Source: Myxococcales bacterium
GTDB lineage: Bacteria > Myxococcota_A > Polyangia > Polyangiales > Ga0077539
DNA: 64,000 bases
Assembly (NCBI GenBank): GCA_016792845.1
Contig: JAEUKH010000020.1
Span: forward strand, 62,001 to 126,000
Direction: 5' to 3'
The position numbers and the translations under genes were made by a program. The notes below the pieces were generated by a model, which ran no database searches, was not told where the DNA came from, and was given only the letters and a program-made list of their open reading frames with translations. Positions 12,078-19,252 of the stretch are shown in pieces. Within the stretch, counting starts at the first letter, position 1. Each line of letters opens with the position of its first letter.

Positions 12078-14429
12078 TCAGTGGGCGGGGGTGGCGGGCG
12101 CGGCGGGCGCGGCGGGAGCGGCCTCTGCGCTGGGGTTTCGACCCAGCCGTTGCAGGTAGGCGATGAGGGCGATGACCTCGCGGTCGGCCGCGACCTGGGC
12201 GCCGGAGCTCGCCAGATCAGCTGCAATTTCGCGTGCTTGCGCCTGCGCATCGGTCACCGCGCGCTCGATCTGCGCGTCGGTGTAGGGCACCCCGAGGGTG
12301 CGCATCGCTTCGAGCTTGGCGCGGGTGCGCGAGAGGTCGAGCGGCGACGCGGCCATGTCGGCGTAGGGCGGCATGTTCGAGCCCGGCGAGGTGGCGCGGG
12401 GGTCGATGAGGTGACGGTAGTGCCAGAGGTTCGGGTACCGTCCGCCCTCGCGGGCGAGGTCGGGCCCGGTGCGCTTCGAGCCCCACTGGAAGGGGTGATC
12501 GTAGCGTGAGTCGCCGAGCGTAGAGACCTCGCCGTACCGCTGCGACTCGAAGCGAAACGGGCGGATCATCTGCGAGTGGCAGGTGTAACAACCCTCGCGG
12601 AGGTAGAGGTCGCGGCCCTCAAGTTCGAGCGGGCGGTAGGGCGCGGCGCCCTGGGCCGTGGCGTCTTGGGGGCGCAGCACGATGGTGGGCACGATCTCGG
12701 CGACGCCGCCCACGAGCACGGCGATGAGGGTGAACACCGTGAAGATCACCGCGCGGCCTTCGAGGAGCCGGTGCCAGGTGGGGCGCCCCTCGACCCGGGT
12801 GAGCTGCAACGCGAGCGAGCCGCCGAAGCCGACGCCGACCGCGAGCACGGCGGTGAGCACGCTGGCGCTCTCGCTCACCACGGCGACCGCGGCGAAGAGG
12901 GCCATGGCGAGGGTGACGATCCACACGGGGGCGGCGAAGACGATCTCGGTCCACGAGACGTCGTCGGTCTTGGGCGCCTCGCGCACGATCTCGATTTCGC
13001 CGTCGGTGGCGGTGGCGCCGGCGGCGGTCTTCACGAGGTTCCACGCCATGACGAACATGCCGACGAGGTAGAGGGTGCCGCCGAAGGCGCGGGCCCAGTA
13101 CATCGCCCGAATGGCGATGAGGGTCTCGACGAAGCTCGGGTACGTGAGCGCCCCGTCGCTGGTGGTGGCGCGGAGCATCAGGCCCTGGGTGACCCCGCTC
13201 ACCCACATCGAGATCACGTAGAGCAAGATGCCCACGGTGCCGAGGTAGAAGTGCAGGTTCGCCGCGGCGGTCGAGTGGAGCTTGCGGCCGTAGAAGCGCG
13301 GCACCATCCAGTAGAACATCCCCGCGGCCATGAAGCCGTTCCAGCCGAGGGCGCCCGAGTGAACGTGGCCGATGATCCAGTCGGTGTAGTGGGCGAGGCC
13401 CGAGACGCTCTTGATCGAGAGCAGCGGCCCCTCGAAGGTGGCCATGCCGTAGAAGGTGATGCCCGCGGCGAAGAACTTCAGCACGGGGTCGGTGCGGAGC
13501 TTCGTCCACCCGCCGCGGAGGGTGAGAAGACCGTTGATCATGCCGCCCCAGGAGGGCGCCCAGAGCATCACCGAGAAGATCATCCCGAGGGTCTGAGCCC
13601 AGTCAGGGAGGGCCGTGAAGAGCAGGTGGTGCGGCCCGGCCCAGATGTACATGAACACCAGGGCCCAGAAGTGCACGATGCTCAGCCGGTACGAGTACAC
13701 CGGGCGCTCGGCGGCCTTCGGCACGAAGTAGTACATGATGCCGAGCACCGGCGTCGTGAGGAAGAAGGCGACCGCGTTGTGCCCGTACCACCACTGCACG
13801 AGCGCGTCTTGGACGCCCGCGTAGATCGAGTAGCTCTTGAAGGGCGACACCGGGAGCGAGAGCGCGTTCACGATGTGCAGCACCGCCACCGTCACGATGG
13901 TCGCGATGTAGAACCAGATCGCGACGTAGAGGTGCTTCTCGTTGCGGCGCGCCAACGTCCAAAAGAAGTTGATCGCGAAGACGACCCAGACCGCCGCGAT
14001 GGCGAGGTCGATGGGCCACTCGAGCTCCGCGTACTCTTTGCCCTGGGTGAGCCCCAAGGGCAGCGTGATGGCCGCGCTCACGATGATCGCCTGCCAGCCC
14101 CAGAAGTGCACCTTCGCCAGGAGGTCTGAGGCGAGCCGCGCGCGCAAGAGGCGCTGGGTCGAGTAGTAGATCCCCGCGAAGATCATGTTGCCTACGAAGG
14201 CGAAGATCACCGCGTTGGTGTGCAAGGGGCGCAGGCGGCCGAAGGTGAGGTAGGGCCCGAGGTTGGCCTGCCAGAAGGCCATCTGGAGCGCCACGATGAC
14301 GCCGACCAGCATCCCGACGAGGCCCCAGCCCAGCGAGGCCCACACAAAATAGCGAGAGATCCAGTCGTTGAAGACCACACGCTCTTTGGGCAGCGTGGGG
14401 TCGCGGTAGGCAGCAGATTCGGCGCTCAT
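12078..14429 (-). CDS. ccoNO: Fused cbb3 oxidase subunits I and II (CcoNO)
   Basis: One 783-residue chain combines the catalytic haem-copper subunit CcoN (about residues 1-475) and the monohaem cytochrome c subunit CcoO (about 500-765). The CcoN part shows the haem and CuB histidines: H70 (RPLHTNAVIF), YGHNAVAFF, AGPHHLLFTALPDW, and IIGHVHSGALGWNGF. The CcoO part has a membrane anchor, the haem c motif CYTCHSQMIRP and a probable axial Met in SNMPPYADM. In most proteobacteria these are separate genes; fusions are known in other lineages, notably Bacteroidota. The C-terminal tail is an Ala/Pro low-complexity run. The ATG overlaps the ccoS stop by four bases. Confidence 0.96.
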   Translation of the reverse strand: MSAESAAYRDPTLPKERVVFNDWISRYFVWASLGWGLVGMLVGVIVALQMAFWQANLGPYLTFGRLRPLHTNAVIFAFVGNMIFAGIYYSTQRLLRARLASDLLAKVHFWGWQAIIVSAAITLPLGLTQGKEYAELEWPIDLAIAAVWVVFAINFFWTLARRNEKHLYVAIWFYIATIVTVAVLHIVNALSLPVSPFKSYSIYAGVQDALVQWWYGHNAVAFFLTTPVLGIMYYFVPKAAERPVYSYRLSIVHFWALVFMYIWAGPHHLLFTALPDWAQTLGMIFSVMLWAPSWGGMINGLLTLRGGWTKLRTDPVLKFFAAGITFYGMATFEGPLLSIKSVSGLAHYTDWIIGHVHSGALGWNGFMAAGMFYWMVPRFYGRKLHSTAAANLHFYLGTVGILLYVISMWVSGVTQGLMLRATTSDGALTYPSFVETLIAIRAMYWARAFGGTLYLVGMFVMAWNLVKTAAGATATDGEIEIVREAPKTDDVSWTEIVFAAPVWIVTLAMALFAAVAVVSESASVLTAVLAVGVGFGGSLALQLTRVEGRPTWHRLLEGRAVIFTVFTLIAVLVGGVAEIVPTIVLRPQDATAQGAAPYRPLELEGRDLYLREGCYTCHSQMIRPFRFESQRYGEVSTLGDSRYDHPFQWGSKRTGPDLAREGGRYPNLWHYRHLIDPRATSPGSNMPPYADMAASPLDLSRTRAKLEAMRTLGVPYTDAQIERAVTDAQAQAREIAADLASSGAQVAADREVIALIAYLQRLGRNPSAEAAPAAPAAPATPAH

Positions 14430-14668
14430 CGTACAGACTCAACCGGTTCGAGGGGTTGCACAGGACGCAACGTGAGGTCACCGTCGGGGCCTCGTGTTGC
14501 GGTTTCAGAAACGTGTCGCGGGGCCCCCACGGTGTCGTCTTCGAGGGGGGCGAGGGCGAGCCGATCGGCGTGATCGGTGTCGCGCTGGCGCACCGTGAAG
14601 CCGAAGAGGATGAGGGCTCCGGCGACCAGAGAGAGACTCACAAAGACCTGGAGAATGACGACTTCCAC
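14426..14668 (-). CDS. ccoS: cbb3 oxidase assembly protein CcoS
   Basis: An 80-residue single-helix protein needed in other bacteria for cofactor insertion into cbb3 oxidase. It opens with a membrane helix (VILQVFVSLSLVAGALILFGF), followed directly by VRQRDTDHADRLALAPLEDD, which matches the typical CcoS pattern of helix, short basic linker, then Asp-rich tail. The tail is about 25 residues longer than in the shortest family members. Its start lies 31 bases inside the 3' end of ccoI and its stop overlaps the ccoNO start, so translation is tightly coupled on both sides. Confidence 0.9.
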   Translation of the reverse strand: MEVVILQVFVSLSLVAGALILFGFTVRQRDTDHADRLALAPLEDDTVGAPRHVSETATRGPDGDLTLRPVQPLEPVESVR

Positions 14669-17085
14669 AGAGCACTCCTTCCTGAGAGCGACGCGGTGGT
14701 GGCGGCGAGCACCGTGAGCGAGCTGAGGGGCATGAACACCGCGCAGAGCAGCGGCGACATGTGCCCCGAGAGGCTCAGGGTGACCGAGACGACGTTGTAG
14801 GCAATCGCCATTCCAAGGTTGCGCCGGTGCACCCGTTCGAGGGCGTGGGCCGCGCCGAGCGCCCGCGCGATCGGCCCGAGCCCCGCGGTGACGACGAAGA
14901 AGTCAGTGCGCGCCGCGAGGAAGGGCCGCTCGATGCTCGGCGTGCCCGCGCAAAACGCGCGCCCCACCGCGAGGGTGTCGTTGATGCCGTCGCCTACCAT
15001 GAGGGTGTCGTCGCGGTCGTGGGCGGCCAGCCACGCGGCCTTCGCCGAAGGGGTCGCGCCGCCGATGGCGTGGTCGTCGGCGATGCCCACGGTGGCCGCG
15101 AGGGCGTGGGCCCGGGCCTGGGTGTCGCCGCTCAAGATGTACACGTCGTAGCCGTCGGCGCGCAGGGCCGTGACCTCTGCGCGGGCGTCTTTGCGGAGGT
15201 GCTCTTCGGTGCGAAACGCCGCGATCACGAGGCCGTCGCGCGCGAAGGCCACGGCGCCGTCGGGCGCCATGCGACCCGGGGCCGCCCACGCCGCGGCGCC
15301 GAGCCGCCAGACGGTGTCGCCGCGGGTGAGGGTGACGCCGTGACCGGCCTCTTCGATCACCTCGGCGTCGGGGTCGAAGTGCGCGCCGCGGCTGTCGAGG
15401 GCGCGCCGAATGGCCACGCTGCGCGGGTGATTCGAGCGCACCACGAGGTTGTGCAGCGCCGCCCGGTCGTCGCCCGAGAGCGCGTCGAGCTGCTCGGGGT
15501 TCTGGAGCGTGAGCGCCCCGGTGGTGAGGGTGCCGGTCTTGTCGAAGACGACCTTCTTGACCCGCGCCGCGCGGTCGAGAAAGCCCGGCGTGCGCACGAA
15601 GAGCCCGTGCCTGCGCAGGCCTGCCTGCACGAGCTCGTACGCGAGCGGCGTCGCGATGCCGAAGGCGCAGGGGCAGGTCACCACCAGCACCGCGGTGGCG
15701 ATCTCGGTGGCCCGCGCCGCGTCGCGGGTGGCGAGAAACCACCCGAGCCAGCCGAGGGTCGCCACGAGCAAGACCGTCACGACGTACACGCCCGAGAGCC
15801 GCTGCCACCAGGCCGTGGCCCGCGCGGCGTCGCCCTCGCGCGGGGTCGGCGACCGCAAGAGCGAGGCCACCGACGAGCGCTCGAAGTCTTGCGCGGCGAG
15901 GACGTGAAGGGCCCCCGCTCCGACGTTGAAGGAGCCCGCCAAGATGCGCTCGCCGCGGGTGTAGCGCCGGGGCGCAGACTCGCCCGAGATCCATTCGAGC
16001 GAGCACTGGGCCTGGGCGCTCACCAGCTCGGCGTCGACCGGGATGAGGTCGCCGCTCGTGATGAGCAAGCGATCGCCGGTGAGCACCTCGCGGGCCTTGA
16101 GGAGCTTCACCTCGGCGCCCTCGATGCGGCGGGTGTAGAGCCCGTCGACGCCGTCGCTTTGCAGGATGAAGCGCCGGTTGTGCGCGAGCACGCGCTCTTG
16201 GAGCCAGCGCCCGGTGAGCATCAGCGTGATGAAGACCGCGACGGTGTCGAAGTACGCGCCCTGCCCCTCGCGGCCGTGAAAGAACGACCAGGCCGAGCCC
16301 CCGAACGCGAGCACGATGCCGAGCGCGATCGGCTGATCGAGGTGCAACACCCGGCGCCGCGCGGCCTCGATCGCAGAGCGAATGAACACCGCGCCGCCCA
16401 CGAGCACGGTGACGCCCGTGAGCGCGAAGGCGACCCAACCGAAGACCCGGTAGAGCGGGCCGCTCGCGAGGCCGAGGTAGAGCGGCAGCGCGAAGATCAT
16501 CGCGTTCATCGCCAGCGCCGCCGAGACGCCGAGGCGGGTGAGGAGCCCCCGGGCCTCGGCCGCATCGCCCCGACGCGGCGGCCCGAAGCGGTACCCGAAG
16601 CGCTCGACCTCGGTGACGAAGGCTCGCAGCGAGAAGCCCGGTAAAACGAGCAGATCGGCGCGGCCGAGTGCCGGGTTGATGGTGAGCCTCAGGCCCTCGG
16701 GCTGGCGCCGAAAGAGCGACTCCAAGAGCCACACGCACGCCGTGCAGTGCAGCCCCTGGAGGTCGAGCTCGACCCGCACCCGCCCCGCGCCCCGCGCGAG
16801 CTCGGCCTCGATGGGTTCGAGCCACGCGTGGTCGTGGGTCGTGCCGGGGGCGTCTGGCACGGGGCATTGCGCGTCGCCGCGGAGGTCGTAGTAGCGCCCG
16901 AGGCCGCCGCCTTGAACGAGGGCGTACACGCTCTCGCAGCCCGTACAGCAGAAGCGCCCGTCATCGGTCTCAGGCAGAAAGGTCGCGCCGCAGTGGAGGC
17001 ACGGCCGCGCCGTCGCGCCGACAGGGCCCGCGCTGCGCGGTGCCGCGGATCGAGGCGACGCTGAGCCGACGACGAGGTCTGACAT
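14638..17085 (-). CDS. ccoI: Copper-transporting P1B ATPase for cbb3 oxidase (CcoI/FixI)
   Basis: An 815-residue P-type ATPase that exports copper for the CuB centre. In order it shows a Cys-rich N-terminal zinc-ribbon-like part (CLHCGATF, CCTGC), an HMA-type metal site (GLHCTACVW), membrane helices, the TGE-equivalent loop (ISGESAP), the CPC ion site (TCPCAFGIATP), the phosphorylation motif DKTGTLTTG, and the hinge GDGINDTLAVG. It is the first gene of the operon. The ATG at 17085 is the last usable start before the conserved Cys-rich part; a TTG at 17103 would overlap the promoter-like element. No strong ribosome site is visible. Confidence 0.93.
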   Translation of the reverse strand: MSDLVVGSASPRSAAPRSAGPVGATARPCLHCGATFLPETDDGRFCCTGCESVYALVQGGGLGRYYDLRGDAQCPVPDAPGTTHDHAWLEPIEAELARGAGRVRVELDLQGLHCTACVWLLESLFRRQPEGLRLTINPALGRADLLVLPGFSLRAFVTEVERFGYRFGPPRRGDAAEARGLLTRLGVSAALAMNAMIFALPLYLGLASGPLYRVFGWVAFALTGVTVLVGGAVFIRSAIEAARRRVLHLDQPIALGIVLAFGGSAWSFFHGREGQGAYFDTVAVFITLMLTGRWLQERVLAHNRRFILQSDGVDGLYTRRIEGAEVKLLKAREVLTGDRLLITSGDLIPVDAELVSAQAQCSLEWISGESAPRRYTRGERILAGSFNVGAGALHVLAAQDFERSSVASLLRSPTPREGDAARATAWWQRLSGVYVVTVLLVATLGWLGWFLATRDAARATEIATAVLVVTCPCAFGIATPLAYELVQAGLRRHGLFVRTPGFLDRAARVKKVVFDKTGTLTTGALTLQNPEQLDALSGDDRAALHNLVVRSNHPRSVAIRRALDSRGAHFDPDAEVIEEAGHGVTLTRGDTVWRLGAAAWAAPGRMAPDGAVAFARDGLVIAAFRTEEHLRKDARAEVTALRADGYDVYILSGDTQARAHALAATVGIADDHAIGGATPSAKAAWLAAHDRDDTLMVGDGINDTLAVGRAFCAGTPSIERPFLAARTDFFVVTAGLGPIARALGAAHALERVHRRNLGMAIAYNVVSVTLSLSGHMSPLLCAVFMPLSSLTVLAATTASLSGRSALWKSSFSRSL

Positions 17086-17098
17086 GCGCGGCGCCCTG

Positions 17099-17114
17099 AG
17101 CAACCCGAGTGCCG
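17099..17114 (-). promoter_or_regulatory. Candidate sigma54 (-24/-12) promoter of the cco operon
   Basis: Reading the minus strand, the site is CGGCAC, five bases, TTGCT. This matches the sigma54 consensus TGGCAC-N5-TTGCW at every position but the first, including the invariant GG and GC at the right 12-base phase. It sits just upstream of ccoI, whose operon ends with a sigma54-activator gene. The predicted transcription start would be near 17088, only about three bases before the ATG, which would make the message nearly leaderless; this is the main reason for caution. Confidence 0.55.
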
Positions 17115-17127
17115 ACGCAGAAATACT

Positions 17128-17148
17128 CAGAATTCATGGCGAATTCTG
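17128..17148. promoter_or_regulatory. Perfect palindrome upstream of ccoI, candidate activator or repressor site
   Basis: CAGAATTC and GAATTCTG form a perfect 8-base inverted repeat around a 5-base spacer (ATGGC). It lies in the AT-richer part of the ccoI/17251 divergent gap, centred about 50 bases upstream of the start predicted for the sigma54-like promoter. The size and symmetry fit a dimeric DNA-binding protein such as the Fis-HTH regulator of the operon. Such activator sites usually lie further upstream (70-150 bases), so a repressor or a different regulator is also possible. Confidence 0.5.
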
Positions 17149-17250
17149 CGCCCCGGTGCACCCGCTGCGCCCCGAACGCAAAGTGTGCATTCCTTGCAAA
17201 TCGCGCGTCGCCCTCGCGCCCCGCGGGGGGCTGTCATAGTCTCTTCGGCG

Positions 17251-17646
17251 ATGCACGACGGTGACGATGACGCGGTCGACCGCGAGGCGATCTTGGCGCG
17301 ACGGAAGCGCTTCCTGGCGCTCGCGCTCACGGGGCTGACCCTGGTGGGCTGCGAGGGCGAGGCTCAGGCGTGCCTGTCGCTGGTGGCCGACGCAGGGCCC
17401 GAAGACGTCGGCCCCGGCGACACGGGCCCCTCGGGCGATGTCACGTTGACGCGCGATGACGTGCTCGACGCGGGGCGCCCCGGCGACGCGGGCATCGACG
17501 CGAGCGCGCAGCCGTGCCTGTCTCCGCCGCCCGATGTGCCCGATGTGCCCGATGTGCCCGATGTGCCCGATGTGCCCGACGCGGGCCCGATCGAAGAGGC
17601 CACGCCGCAGCCCTGTCTCTCGCCTCCCCTCGACGCGGGCCGCTGA
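17251..17646 (+). CDS. Short lipoprotein-like protein with repeated P/A-C-L-S motif
   Basis: A 131-residue protein I cannot assign to a family. After a charged N-terminus (DREAILARRKRF) comes a hydrophobic stretch ending LTLVGCEGE, a plausible lipobox. The rest is Asp/Gly/Pro-rich linker with the motif QACLS once and QPCLSPP twice, spaced by linker, so the only cysteines besides the lipobox Cys sit in these motifs. Between the last two motifs is a DVP run encoded by a 9-base tandem repeat. The start at 17251 is the ATG closest to the signal-like region; an upstream ATG at 17185 is possible. It is divergent from ccoI. Role unknown: structural lipoprotein or substrate of a peptide-modifying enzyme. 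Confidence 0.6.
   Translation: MHDGDDDAVDREAILARRKRFLALALTGLTLVGCEGEAQACLSLVADAGPEDVGPGDTGPSGDVTLTRDDVLDAGRPGDAGIDASAQPCLSPPPDVPDVPDVPDVPDVPDAGPIEEATPQPCLSPPLDAGR
17533..17577 (+). repeat. 9-base tandem repeat (GATGTGCCC x5)
   Basis: Five exact head-to-tail copies of GATGTGCCC inside the 17251-17646 gene encode five Asp-Val-Pro units. Because the unit is a multiple of three, changes in copy number would alter linker length without breaking the frame. Confidence 0.95.
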
Positions 17647-17764
17647 GCCCCAACGGGTGCGCTCAGGCGCCCTCAGAGGGCCCGTCTGGGCCCGCTCGAC
17701 GCAGCGCCCGGGTCAAGACCCGCCGACGACCCCTGAAAGCCGCCAGCGCGCCCGTGAGGCAGGG

Positions 17765-18601
17765 TTAGTTCGACTGTTCGACGTCGAACACGATGGTGCT
17801 GCCCGTGTTCGTGACGACGTAGAGGTAGTAGACCCCGGGTTCGAGCACGAGGTCGAAGCTCTGGGTGCTCCTGAGGGTCGCGTCGTTGCAGGGGCGCACC
17901 GAGGTCTCGTTGATGCAGTTCTCGTTGCGGCCGCCGTAGCCGAAGTTGATCGAGGCGCTCGGCGGCACGGTGAAGGTGCCCCGCACGCGCCCGCGCTGCT
18001 GCACCCGCACGCCCACCGCGATGTCGGGCCCCGTGCGGCCGCAGCCGATCGAGAGGTTGTCTTGGGCCCCGCAGGTCGAGAGCACCGTGCGCACGGTGCG
18101 CCCGCGCTCGGCGGTGATCACTGGCGCGGTGTTGCAACGGTCGCCCTGTGATGCCGGCGGCGCCGCGCAGCCCCCGCACGCGTTCTCGCAGGTGTAGACC
18201 GCCTGACAGGCCCCGGCGCCGGTGCCCGCGCAGAAGCGGGGCGTGGTGTCGCTCGGGTTGCAGGTCATGCAGTTGCCGCGGTCGGTGGGCGTGGGCGTAT
18301 CGACCGGCGGGGGGCCGCTGTCGATCGGCGCGGGCGCATCGACCGGCGGGGGGCCGCTGTCGATCGGCGCGGGTACATCGACCGGGGGCGGGCCGTTGTC
18401 GATCGGCGGGGGCCCGTTGTCGATCGGCGGGAGCCCGTTGTCGAGGGGGGCGGGGCCGTCGTCGACGGGCACGGGGCCCGCGTCGAGCGCCGCGCCGCTG
18501 TCTTGAGGGGTGTCACGGTTGAGCGCCCCGAGGTCGACCTCGGTGCAGCCGATCACTGACCATGTTGCGGCCACGAGCAGGCCGCGTGCAACGCCACGCA
18601 T
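17765..18601 (-). CDS. Lipoprotein with Pro/Asp repeat linker and C-terminal beta domain
   Basis: A 278-residue exported lipoprotein. The signal region MRGVARGLLVAATWSVIGC ends in a lipobox. A low-complexity linker of about 85 residues follows, built from variants of PPIDNG and PPPVDxPAPIDSG. Next comes a Cys-containing segment (NCMTCNPSD, CAGTGAGACQAVYTCENACGGCAAPP) and a C-terminal domain with alternating hydrophobic strands ending FDLVLEPGVYYLYVVTNTGSTIVFDVEQSN, which looks like a small secreted beta-sandwich of the pre-peptidase C-terminal kind. ATG 18601 gives a normal signal length; an upstream start at 18622 is possible. Function unknown; probably anchored at the cell surface. It stands alone downstream of the rpmB terminator. 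Confidence 0.75.
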   Translation of the reverse strand: MRGVARGLLVAATWSVIGCTEVDLGALNRDTPQDSGAALDAGPVPVDDGPAPLDNGLPPIDNGPPPIDNGPPPVDVPAPIDSGPPPVDAPAPIDSGPPPVDTPTPTDRGNCMTCNPSDTTPRFCAGTGAGACQAVYTCENACGGCAAPPASQGDRCNTAPVITAERGRTVRTVLSTCGAQDNLSIGCGRTGPDIAVGVRVQQRGRVRGTFTVPPSASINFGYGGRNENCINETSVRPCNDATLRSTQSFDLVLEPGVYYLYVVTNTGSTIVFDVEQSN

Positions 18602-18629
18602 AGCCCCGACGGTACGCGACACAACGCAG

Positions 18630-18665
18630 AAAAGCCACCAGACGAAGGATTCGTCGTGGTGGCTT
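18630..18665 (-). terminator. Rho-independent terminator of rpmG-rpmB
   Basis: On the minus strand a stem of about 15 base pairs with one bulged base (arms 18632-18646 and 18650-18665) and a three-base loop is followed by a run of four T. It lies 47 bases after the rpmB stop, in the right place and orientation for the ribosomal protein operon. Confidence 0.8.
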
Positions 18666-18711
18666 CTCGATGCGGTCAGAGCCGCCCCGCGAGGGGGCGC
18701 CTAGACCACCC

Positions 18712-18945
18712 TCACAGACGCGAGAGGTCGATGCCGTGCTGCGTCGCGTAGGCCGTGAGGCCGATGCGGTCGACCGTGCGAAGGTCGCGGGTCGAGAGCA
18801 TCACGCGCACGAAGCGGCCGAGCTCGGGCACGAAGAGACGGCGCTCTTGCAAGTTCGGGAGCTGCCAGCGCTTCGTCTTGATGTTCGAGTGAGAAACCTT
18901 GTGGGCGATCTTGCGCCGCACGCCCGTGATGTCGCTCGTTGCCAT
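18712..18945 (-). CDS. rpmB: 50S ribosomal protein L28
   Basis: A 77-residue protein with the L28 signature: GVRRKIAHKVSHSNIKTKRW near the N-terminus (canonical pattern NxVSHSxxKTKRxWxPNLQ), PNLQERRLF, and the C-terminal LSTRDLRTVDRIG. It is a large-subunit ribosomal protein. It follows rpmG after an 8-base gap in the same direction, and a terminator lies downstream, so the two form a compact operon. Confidence 0.96.
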   Translation of the reverse strand: MATSDITGVRRKIAHKVSHSNIKTKRWQLPNLQERRLFVPELGRFVRVMLSTRDLRTVDRIGLTAYATQHGIDLSRL

Positions 18946-18953
18946 CGTCGCGC

Positions 18954-19124
18954 TCAGTTCTTCTTCGGGTTGGGAAGCTTGCCCTCTTTGTGGGGCACGT
19001 GCTTCTGACAGAAGTTGCAGTACTTCGAGAATTCAAGCTTCTCGGTGGTCGTACGCTTGTTCTTCGTCGTGTAGTAGTTTCGACGCTGGCAGGTCGTGCA
19101 AGCCAGCAGCACCAATTCACGCAT
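18954..19124 (-). CDS. rpmG: 50S ribosomal protein L33, zinc-binding form
   Basis: A 56-residue protein starting MRELVLLACTTCQRRNYYTTKNK and ending in PNPKKN. The pairs CTTC and CNFC are the four zinc ligands of the C+ form of L33, and RNYYTTKNKR and KYCNFCQKH are family-typical. It is the first gene of the rpmG-rpmB pair. A TTGACG hexamer on the minus strand near 19218-19223 could be a -35 element, but no good -10 accompanies it. Confidence 0.95.
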   Translation of the reverse strand: MRELVLLACTTCQRRNYYTTKNKRTTTEKLEFSKYCNFCQKHVPHKEGKLPNPKKN

Positions 19125-19252
19125 GGTCGGCCTCGGTGATTCTCAATCAACCAATCGCACCATCGCAATGAACGCTGGCGCGGACGGGGGCGGAAAACAA
19201 CCCCAACTTCTCGCTCGCGTCAAGCCCCCCGTTGCGGAAAGATGACGCCCTG

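Noticed and set aside
19218..19223. TTGACG on the minus strand as -35 of the rpmG promoter
   Set aside because: At 17-base spacing the following hexamer (TTGTTT) is a poor -10; noted within the rpmG entry but not called.
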